A DNA stretch of 64,000 bases, taken from the NCBI GenBank assembly GCA_963930775.1, contig OZ005689.1, forward strand, positions 24,550,058 to 24,614,057. The letters are read 5' to 3'. The translations under genes were made by a program, and so were the position numbers. The notes under the pieces are model-generated. The model saw only the letters and a list, made by a program, of their open reading frames with translations, was not told the DNA's origin and made no database searches. Position 1 is the first letter of the stretch. Each line of letters opens with the position of its first letter. This DNA comes from Cliona cf. orientalis. Lineage: Eukaryota > Porifera > Demospongiae > Clionaida > Clionaidae. Of the stretch, positions 56,210 to 64,000 are shown one piece after another.

Positions 56210-56380
56210 TGTAATGTTGTTATTGTTAGGTCAAAGGTCACTAATTTGTATTATGTCATACTGTGTGTGATCATGTGATCTACCTCATGGTAAATGATTG
56301 TGTGTGTGCCAATTGCTGTGGAATACAAGATAAATCTGAGAATCTAAGAGTCACTAAGAATAGTTCTAGTGAACATAGCA
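56210..56380 (+). repeat. 3' LTR of the Gypsy element
   Basis: Copy of 51995-52167, lacking three bases near its centre; followed by the duplicated GTGGC. Confidence 0.93.
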
Positions 56381-56385
56381 GTGGC

Positions 56386-57264
56386 ATTATTTCTTTCCTA
56401 TATTATTGCTGTCAGGAAGTAGTGCCTCATAGCACTAAATGTTTCCTACACTATTTTAGGGAGTAAATAGTGACGAGTGCACTATTAATTTCATGCAGTG
56501 CTTTTTCATGTTGCCCTCCTTTATACAAATCTTAGAGAAAAAATTTAACCCTATAATGTTCCCAAAAGTAGTATACATACCACAGTACTAATCAGAAATA
56601 CATTTAAAGGAGAGAAGGCTGTTCCATTTAAATGGCAGGGTATGTAATAGCTACATGGACAATGTCCACAGAGTCCGAGTTTGCTTAGCACGCAATGATT
56701 CCAACTAGGTAAAGGTTCAGGGTTTGTAGAGTGTATTCCTAACTCGCTTTAATGAGCTTGGGAAAGAAACAAAAACCCCTTACAGAAGACTGATGCTGGA
56801 TCATTGCAATTTTTACACTCTTCATTCCCTAGATAATCGGTTATAACACATTCTATTATAACCTAGGAAATTTTGAGATCTGAAAAAATTTAGGATTATT
56901 GCATTATGATTACAATGACGACAAAAATTGCATTTACAGAATGATTAGTTTATATATTATACAGTTATCAGTACTTAATAAATTTTTGTTCAGCTATCTT
57001 GAGTCTGTTCACCATCATCTGTACACTTGTTTAGTACATCAATAGTGTGGATCTTGGAGTTTATGAACAGTAGTGCATTTTTTTCAACAGATAAACAATT
57101 TCGCTTCGCTTTTATTGCAGTGATCATCGATGTCCCTAGACGTGGGAGCAAAAAACTCAGAGTATTAGATTAGTAGCACACTCTAAAACATTAATATTAT
57201 AAACAGCTCAGACATGTGAGATTCAGGACCTCTCAACAACCTCAACAATACCTAAACCCGCTTT
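56386..57264. other. Rest of tandem repeat, then non-coding DNA
   Basis: 56386-56480 completes the interrupted repeat unit. 56481-57264 shows no gene. Confidence 0.55.
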
Positions 57265-57500
57265 CTGAGATTTCAGAAAAAATACTTCTGAAATTTCAGA
57301 TATTACGGGCCCATGAGGTTTTAAATGTTCTGAAATTTCAGAAGTGCCTATGTTCAATAGTCTAAGAGTAAATTATAGTTGTCACCATGGGACTACAGTA
57401 TGCTGGCTGCTATGAAATATTCTGAATTTTCAGAAGTGTCTGTTATGCTGGCTGCTATAAAATGTTCTGAAATTTCAGAAGTGCCTATGTTACGCTGGCT
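57265..57500. repeat. Repeats of the palindrome TTCTGAAATTTCAGAA
   Basis: At least five copies, exact or slightly changed, spaced 25-60 bases. Two longer units of 60-odd bases include TATGCTGGCTGCTAT. Possibly a decayed foldback element. Confidence 0.7.
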
Positions 57501-57673
57501 GCTATATTATATTGATGTGGCTGCTTTACCACTGGTATGAAATTTCGATTTTACATTCTGTATAATTAGATCACCATGTACAGATCACCTACTAAGCTCA
57601 CTCTGTCCGCTACTATACACATACACAGGCATGCTAACTAAGTGTGTGAATACTTTTCTCTACTAACTCTTAC

Positions 57674-58147
57674 CGATTCCTCCAGTTCCATCCAGTATCC
57701 AGTCGTCGACGCTGGTGTACACTTCCAATAACTGAGAGAAAAGAGATAGAGGCTTTTGAGCTGGGTGTACCGGTTGCCTCATTGCATCATCCAAGTAAAG
57801 GGCATCTTTTTTACACATAAACACACTGTCCCTGTAAGTAACACCACCTGAAAGTAGCAAAACTACCTTGAAAGCACTTTGAGCACGTCCTGCATGTAAG
57901 TTGTCAAAATTAATACCCAATACTATTGGACATTACTTGTTAGAGACTTACCGTCCATTTCTTTATCAAGACAGACGCACACCCCGGTGTGCAGTGATTC
58001 ATCACCAAGCCCACTAAGGGCTGATGCTGTTGAGGATATTCCTTCTAGACTGGTGATGAAAACTGCAGTATACTGCTGTTTTCCAACACTATAGTTAAGA
58101 GCCCTGATCGATAGTGCAACCTGCTTTACTTCCTCAATACCCCACTC
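57674..58147 (-). CDS. Fragment of a spliced, beta-class DNA-methylase-like gene
   Basis: Two open exons, 57952-58147 and 57674-57889, have good GT/AG sites and compatible phase (GAC G / GA CGT). The second encodes HPAQKPLSLFSQLLEVYT and WILDGTGGIG. The pair 'QKP...LL' followed by 'ILDGTGGIG' resembles motifs X and I of beta-class N4/N6 DNA methylases, in which the SAM-binding Gly loop follows the catalytic region. The donor at 57673 implies a further exon at lower coordinates that I cannot find, and no DPPY-type motif IV is visible upstream; copy B of the 1.3-kb repeat starts 70 bases upstream. It may be a host gene fragment or TE cargo. Function is unproven. Confidence 0.45.
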
Positions 58148-58216
58148 CTATAATATATATACAATGTATAGTAATTATAATCTAGGCATATCATAGAGTC
58201 GGTAGACTCTATAAGT

Positions 58217-59415
58217 AGGGATGAACCGGATATGCCATATATGTAATACATTATAAATTCCAAAATATCTCAAAACAGGTAACTTTGTAAAATTTGTAAG
58301 TGTGAAAATCGGAATCTCCAGCAAATTATCTAATAAGACCAAGATCATTCATCAAATCAATTGTATACGCCAGAACCAGGTGTTCAAAAAATGGCCATTT
58401 CTCAATCTTTCTTTCTTTTTCATTATCAGGGCTAACTCAAGACTGTCTGGACCGCTCACCTTAGTTCTCGTATAAATCCACTCTATTTTGTAGCGCGCAG
58501 GTCCACGACTCGTTAGTTTTGGCGTTATCGCGTAATGGTGGGCGTGTACGGCGCATTAGCTAGTACAGTGGGTGTGTCTGATACGCCATTTTGTCACGTA
58601 ATGCGCATGCTCGGAATGTGTTGCCATGGTGAAACCGTGTGACTATGGTCAGGGGCGCAGCCCGCGCGATGCGGCTAAAATGATCGATCGATCAGATACT
58701 TGCGCTCAGTTTTAGCCTCGAGCCAAGCACCAGGCTCTCCTGCACGAGCTAACTAAGCTTATAGCTTAGTTAACTAGGCCAGTGCGAGCTAAGCGTTATA
58801 CAGTGAACTAGGTATCCGAAGAGGCTCCTCAGCAGTCAAATGGAAGACACACCGCTACCTTGGCAGCATAAACCAGCCTTCTTTGTCAGCCACCTTGAAG
58901 GGCGTGGCTAAGATTTTGCGCGAACTTCGGTAAATCCCATCTACTACTAACTACTTAATTACACTGGACAGAGGTTCAGAGTTGAATAAGCAAACCATGT
59001 AAGATGGCATTGATAAGAGCAATAAAAAAAGAATAGAAACAAGTATAAAAAACAATAAAATTGAAGGATGAAGTAGGGATGGCAGGGTCAAAAAGTACAC
59101 AAACAAGATTTGTAAGGGATAAGCATCTGCTATACATCCCTACGCTTGTTTTTGAGGGGTGAAAAATAATGCAACTGAATCAAAACCGACTATTATGAAC
59201 CATTGTGACAACCAGGGAACAACGTGAATGTCTCCCACGTGCCGCATTAAAAAAATACGTCAACATTAATAGGCGCATATAATAATTATAATAATCAAGA
59301 AAAGCAAGCGTAGGGATGTATAGCAGATGCTTATCCCTTACAAATCTTGTTTGTGTACTTTTTGACCCTGCCATCCCTACTTCATCCTTCAATTTTATTG
59401 TTTTTATACTTGTAT
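58217..59415 (-). repeat. 1.3-kb repeat with internal hairpin, copy B
   Basis: Inverted relative to copy A (46671-47990): AAGTAGGGATG at the left end, GAAATGGCCATTTCTC-like middle, and hairpin arms 59040-59160 and 59290-59415. Divergence is moderate, with indels; the frame seen in copy A is not kept. Confidence 0.75.
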
Positions 59416-59424
59416 GTAAGTACT

Positions 59425-59602
59425 GTCATGAGCATATGAGCAGCCATAGGCGGCGAAGGAGCATACAATTGCCACATACACTCAGGAGCCATCAAAATAC
59501 AAAATCAAGCGTAATACATTCCAAATATGGAAAGTGCGAGTCTATTGGAACTGGCTATTGCCATATTCATACATGGATAGCCACGCCCAGTTCTGCGTTT
59601 GA
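59425..59602. mobile_element. MITE copy 2, left part, split by ISL2EU
   Basis: Matches copy 1 (21205-21425): GCCATCAAAATACAAA, TATTGGAACTGGCTATTG, CATGGATAGCCACGCCCAGTT. Its remaining part follows the ISL2EU element at 63550-63600 (TTGTATTTC, AGTTACATGCTGCTTCGGC). Confidence 0.75.
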
Positions 59603-60090
59603 ATGGACCATATGCAGAAAAACGATTCTAAATAACGCACATGCGCGCCAGGGGTATTGCGCTAGCAGCAGCTGGAGCACACATTTTTACATGACATGCA
59701 CACTTTTTGAGGCGCCTAAATCTGACATAGAAGGATATAGAAAGGGTTTCAAAGTATCATAGTGAAAGAACTATTCAAAAGTAAGTCATTGAGCCTTGTT
59801 CTAAGTACTACCATATATCCTACCGGGAAAAATCCGACATTTAGTAGGGCTACTTTGGCGGTTGGTCGGTTTTGAGCCCAGTGAGAGTTCTGACCAATGA
59901 TTTCCACAAAAAGTCTTGATTCTGGCTAGCTGCAGCTCAGCGAGCTCTAGCGTGGCCTAATCACTTGTTTGCATGGAGATAGGCCAGTTAGGCGGGGCTA
60001 CTAAGGCTTCCAGGAAGCAGGAAACCACAGTGGTCAAATGCATACCTGTGGTGCAAGTATGTTAACCCATCTACATCTGTTTCAACAGGC

Positions 60091-61428
60091 ATGGTGCACA
60101 GTTGCATTGTTCCAGGCTGCAGTAGTAGATCAAACAAAGTTGAGTATAAAGGTATAAAGTTTTTCACACTACCTACTACCCACAAAATCCTTGTAATATG
60201 GCTCCTACTCATTGGTCGTAAGTCTACAGAAGTAAGCTTTCCTAGCAGGATTTGCAGTAAGCACTTTATTGGCGAAGAAAAGACAAAAGATTCAGTGCCC
60301 GAGATATTTCCGTGGCAAAAACGTCCTACTGTAAGAGATCAGTCTACATCTACATGCACACATCCGAATCTTTCTCCCTGATATTGTAAACCACGACCAT
60401 ACTTACTGCTCGCCTGTTTTAAGACAATCGCAAGTACCACCTACTCATGTAATACCAATCACTGAATCTACTGTTTCTGTATCTTCATTTGTAGTTAATG
60501 CACAAACACAAACAAGTACTTCTCATTTTTGTATTGAAGAAATCGCTGACAATGACACTGCCATACACTTTTACACAGGTTTTTGTGATTTTCGTACACT
60601 AATTATTTGTTTTGAATTCTTAGGCAAATCTATTCACCACCTCAAGTATTGGGGGAGCAATTCTAAGGTTTCCTCCATTGAGAAGCGTGGGACATCTCGT
60701 TCTCTTACCCCCTTGAATGAGTGTTTTTTAGTTCTTTGCCGTTTACGGTGTGGACTTATGGAAACAGATTTATCATATAGATTTCAAATATCCCAGTCAA
60801 CTGTTTCTAGAATAATAATCACTTGGATTATTTTAAGTTCAAGGATATCCCCATATGGCCATGTAGACAGCAAATTAATCATTTTATGCCCCAGCTATTC
60901 AAAGAATTTTATCCCACAACACGTATCGTAGACGCTACAGAGATTTTTATTCAATCACCATCTAATCCACAAGCACAACAGTTAACCTTTTCATCATATA
61001 AGAACCACAATACCCTTAAAGCACTTGTAGCAATAACCCCATCAGGAGCAATATCTTTTATTTCAAAATTACATGGAGGAAGTACATCTGATCGAGAATT
61101 GTTTTTAAACTCTGGCTTACTGGAATTACTTGAGCCCGGCGACTCCGTCATGGCCGATCGTCGCTTTACGATAGCTGATCTGTTGGATGCAAAGGGAGTA
61201 AGCCTTAATATTCCACCAAGGAAGGTGGATGATCAGTTATCTGATACACAATTAATTACTACTCAAAGGATAGCAGCGCTGAGAATCCATGTTGAGAGAG
61301 CTATTGGGAGAATAAAGAGCTTTAAAATACTTCATGACCTCCCCAATAATATGAACAGAATAACGGACCAAATTTTTTTTGTATGTTGTATGCTATGTAA
61401 CTTTTCATCACCCCTTTGTAATAAATAA
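60091..61428 (+). pseudogene. ISL2EU transposase: THAP domain and DDE_Tnp_4 core
   Basis: Starts MVHSCIVPGCSSRSNK; the C-x-x-x-x-C, RICSKHF and VPEIFPW pattern is a THAP zinc domain (60091-60330). After a frameshift at about 60380 comes a linker, then LNECFLVLCRLRCGLMETDL and FQISQSTVSRIIITW (helix-turn-helix, 60710-60820). After another shift near 60830 the DDE_Tnp_4 core has D in RIVDATEIFIQ, D in DSVMADRRFTI and E in IHVERAIGRIKSF. It ends at 61428. THAP would bind the long inverted repeats. Confidence 0.9.
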
Positions 61429-61520
61429 TTTTTATATTTCACATTCATGTCATGTGCATGTATGTACCTGACAACCAATAATGAAACCTGTGTCAATAAG
61501 TAGCTAGTTCCAAAAATGTA

Positions 61521-63020
61521 CTAAGAATAGAGAGTCAAATGTGTATAATCGAAAGGAAGTTCTGGGTGTTTGGAATAAACTATTTCTGGAAGCATGATAT
61601 TGAAATAAAAATCTTTAAGAAGAGGGTAGCATTGTCTCTTCCAAAAGGTTTCGTTAAATGTGGGTGTCCACACCACAAAATCACAGACGTGGACACCCGT
61701 AATTGCCATTTGTCCTTGTACCTGGTAGTAATAGTCGTGATTTTGCTTAAGTACAGGTTCTCCATTGACTAATGAGCAGCAAAAGGAAGGATCATCGTAC
61801 ATTTCTTTGACAGATTTATTACGTGCCTTATAAGGGCATTTTACTTCAACTAGACGAACTGAACACTCTAAATGGTCTGTCACGACCCCATCCGGAGAAG
61901 CTCCTAGGAATCCACATTCACTGATAAAAATACCGGCCTCATTTAGAGTGAGACCACAATCTAATTTTGTCTTGTATGATGCAAGAGCATCAGCCTCGTG
62001 TTGTCCCCACAACAATGCAGAAACAGTGCCACTGGAAACTTGTGAATGAAGCATCTGCTTTGCTAAATTGTTGTGATTTCTACGACGTTTTACTACTGTT
62101 CCAAACTTGGATACTGTGATTCGAAACTGTCTCTCCTGTTGCCATCTGCTACACAAGCGTTGTGCTCTAGTCGTTACTTCGATTTGTGCAACTTGTTCAT
62201 GGGAGTACTGTAAGGATGCCAAAAACTTCATTCCAGCAGCTGCTATGCACTGACAGCTTACAGGTTGTGGCTGTGTTGAGAGCTCACTCACTATGCGATC
62301 TCTCACTGATGGTGGTGAAGGTGGTAGATCTGGAAGTGGAGTTGCTGATGTTGGAAATGAAAGTGGAAGTAAGTGAAGTAGTGCAACTTCCTTTTTTGTC
62401 TCGCTTAATCTCTTTCTGAGCAGCTCTATTTCTTATTCAGCTGTTGATGTCAAACCACTAGGTCGAGGATCATAAGCCATTGATGGAGCCTGTTTCTTCG
62501 TCTTACCATATTCATACTTCACAAACATTATGTCATCTACATCGCATGGATCAAGCCTACGTTTCCGCGGTTGATTCCATCTCTGAAGCTGTGACGTGCA
62601 CGATTCAGGCAGTCGAATCAGTTTTATCCTGCAAAATTCCTCCAAAGCGTAGCAAAGGGCCCCGATATGCTTACAACTTCCAAATGGACCTGAGCCAGCT
62701 GGGCAGGCACAGTTTGCTTGGGATATATCTCCAATTCTATCTAATGTGATTTCAATCTTATACAAGGTGTCCTTTTTCATTTCTGGTAAACATGAGCATC
62801 GAATGATATGCGAGGGATCCTTACATAAAGCATAGATTGATTGTATGTGTCCAGCCTTAAACAAGGGGTATGCATGTGAGTTTAAGTTCTTGAAATCATT
62901 TGCTGGCTTTCCGTCGGATGCAACACGTGTAATAAAATAGTTGGTAATGTTTGCAATAGTAAAATTGGGAATTGAGGCATCTTCTATTTTAGTCCATTGT
63001 GTGGTCATTATGGAGAGCAC
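61521..63020 (-). pseudogene. ISL2EU accessory nuclease: SWIM finger and YqaJ domain
   Basis: One frame of about 500 codons with a single TAA (62433-62435) between its halves. The first half (from 63020, or the ATG at 63009) has a SWIM-type finger ANCACPAG...FGSCKHIGAL. The second half is a YqaJ-type exonuclease with LLWGQHEADALASY, GFLGASPDGVV, VEVKCPYKA and YYYQVQGQMAI, so the D...E-x-K metal site is present. YqaJ proteins are lambda-exonuclease relatives; in ISL2EU the role is presumed end processing. It is convergent with the transposase across about 90 bases. Confidence 0.9.
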
Positions 63021-63599
63021 CTGTACAAACCACAGTAATAAGAATTAAACTACAAGTGAGTGTGGTCAGTCTAAGAAATCCCACATTCTCCACCTGCACC
63101 ACAGGTATGCATTTGACCACTGTGGTTTCCTGCTTCCTGGAAGCCTTAGTAGCCCCTCCTAACTGGCTTATCTCCATGCAAACAAGTGATTAGGCCACGC
63201 TAGAGCTGGCTGAGCTGCAGCTAGCCAGAATCAAGACTTTTTGTGGAAGTCATGGGTCAGAACTCTCTCACTGGGCTCAAAACAGACCAACCGCCAAAGT
63301 AGCCCTGCTAAATGTCCGATTTTTCCCGGTAGGATATATGGTAGTACTTAGAACAAGGCTCAATGACTTACTTTTGAATAGTTCTTTCACTATGATACTT
63401 TGAAACCCTTTCTATATCCTTCTATGTCAGATTTAGGCGCCTCAAAAAGTGTGCATGTCATGTAAAAATGTGTGCTCCAGCTGCTGCTAGCGCAATACCC
63501 CTGGCGCGCGTGTGCGTTATTTAGAATTGTTTTTCTGCATATGGTCCATTTGTATTTCAACAGTTACATGCTGCTTCGGCAGCTCATATACTTCTGATA

Positions 63600-63892
63600 C
63601 TGTAGTATCCAGGGTAAGTGCCCATGCGCACTTACCTGGGATATAATTTCCATGTTTGTATACACTGATCCCCTTGAAACTACATGGGTGCTTACACAGT
63701 AGTGGGTGCTTGCCCGGGACACTATGGTATACTGGGCAATATATTATGATTGGCAATCCCAATGTACTTATGCAAAACTTACCTGCTCATAGACTTTGGT
63801 ACTATGCGGTATTTCAAGCAGTAGAGGTCTTCTTTGCTAGCTTTTGTGTGACATCTCGAACATAAGCTTCCTACTCTGAAGCACCTACATAA
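63600..63892. other. Non-coding stretch
   Basis: Starts with the end of the split MITE; contains CTTACCTGGGATATAA and TACACTGATCCCC phrases but no gene. Confidence 0.5.
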
Positions 63893-63894
63893 TA

Positions 63895-64000
63895 CCGTAA
63901 AGTCTGGTTAATAAGCGCACATGCTTATTAAGCGCATATTTTTTAATAAGCGCATGCTTCCTTCCTGTTATTAAGTATTGTCTAATAAGCGCATGCGCCC
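63895..64000. mobile_element. Left end of a MITE with CCGTAAAG start and AATAAGCGCA phrases
   Basis: TA|CCGTAAAGTCTGG, then AATAAGCGCA repeated at least three times, with one inverted-looking TTATTAAGCGCA. Truncated by the window edge, so the other end is not visible. It resembles the MITEs at 8034 and 27283 in its TA|CCGTA start. Confidence 0.65.

Larger units (their letters stand above)
51995..56380 (+). mobile_element. Ty3/Gypsy LTR retrotransposon, inactivated
   Basis: Direct LTRs of 173 and 171 bases, unusually short, with TG...CA ends, flanked by the 5-base duplication GTGGC (51990-51994, 56381-56385). The interior has a primer site, gag with zinc knuckles, protease, RT, RNase H, integrase and a polypurine tract, in Gypsy order. 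At least four frameshifts and one TAG in integrase inactivate it. LTRs are almost identical (a 3-base TAT indel and little else), so the insertion is recent. It inserted into a unit of the palindromic tandem repeat. Confidence 0.95.
59605..63547. mobile_element. ISL2EU DNA transposon with about 450-base inverted repeats
   Basis: Inverted repeats 59605-60055 and 63095-63547 (GGACCATATGCAGAAAAAC at the ends) match at about 95 % by eye. AT stands on both sides (59603-59604, 63548-63549), and the flanks together form one MITE copy. Two convergent genes lie between: a THAP/DDE transposase (plus) and a SWIM/YqaJ nuclease (minus), the pair that defines ISL2EU elements. Light damage (two frameshifts, one stop) inactivates this copy. 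Confidence 0.92.

Overview
The window is animal DNA, AT-rich, with spliceosomal introns, no operons, and almost no sequence that is not a transposable element (TE) or a TE relic. BEL/Pao, Ty3/Gypsy, Crypton, hAT, Tc1/mariner-like, Merlin, ISL2EU and large unclassified DNA transposons occur together. This mix fits an early-branching or marine invertebrate such as a sponge or cnidarian, but the species cannot be decided from the sequence alone. I recognise no housekeeping gene and no rRNA or tRNA gene. The only candidate non-TE gene is a spliced, methyltransferase-like fragment at 57.7-58.1 kb.

Layout. 0-5.1 kb: an inactivated BEL/Pao retrotransposon (minus strand) with two LTRs, a tRNA-Tyr-type primer site and a large gag deletion. 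5.3-5.8 kb: first exon of a gene with a KDZ-type cysteine cluster. 6.0-25.2 kb: one minus-strand relic gene of an uncharacterised multicopy family (motifs GDQQTY, GDWH, DEAQE, GSDTD, LTGGDYIS). It has been opened by Element A (8960-15085), a 1.1-kb element (15088-16209), Element B (17127-25072) and two MITEs. Element A in turn contains a hAT element, which contains a further hAT MITE. 26.6-27.8 kb: two MITEs. 28.0-33.0 kb: a Crypton split by Element C (28457-32141).

34.3-38.9 kb: a decayed hAT element whose 5' end contains a compact two-gene Tc1/mariner-like element (34419-36771) with both reading frames open. 39.5-45.1 kb: a LINE fragment, a MITE, a duplicated 0.55-kb repeat and non-coding DNA. 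45.1-50.9 kb: two TTAA-flanked MITEs, the second broken by a Merlin transposon whose transposase is open. 46.7-48.0 and 58.2-59.4 kb: two inverted copies of one repeat. 52.0-56.4 kb: a Gypsy element with 171-173-bp LTRs, tRNA-Ser(GCU)-type primer site, polypurine tract and 5-bp target duplication, inserted in a palindromic tandem repeat. 59.6-63.5 kb: an ISL2EU element (THAP/DDE transposase plus SWIM/YqaJ nuclease) with about 450-bp inverted repeats, inserted into an older MITE.

The most interesting system is the group of elements beginning TGTGACC with TA target sites. A and C encode a transposase-like protein with DNCGGQNKNN and GHTKF motifs (DUF7869 type). Element B has similar ends but encodes an rve-like integrase and, convergently, an 11-exon protein with ubiquitin-like (UBX-like) and HECT E3-ligase domains. 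Removing A and B with one TA copy restores continuous codons in the interrupted gene, so their boundaries are firm.
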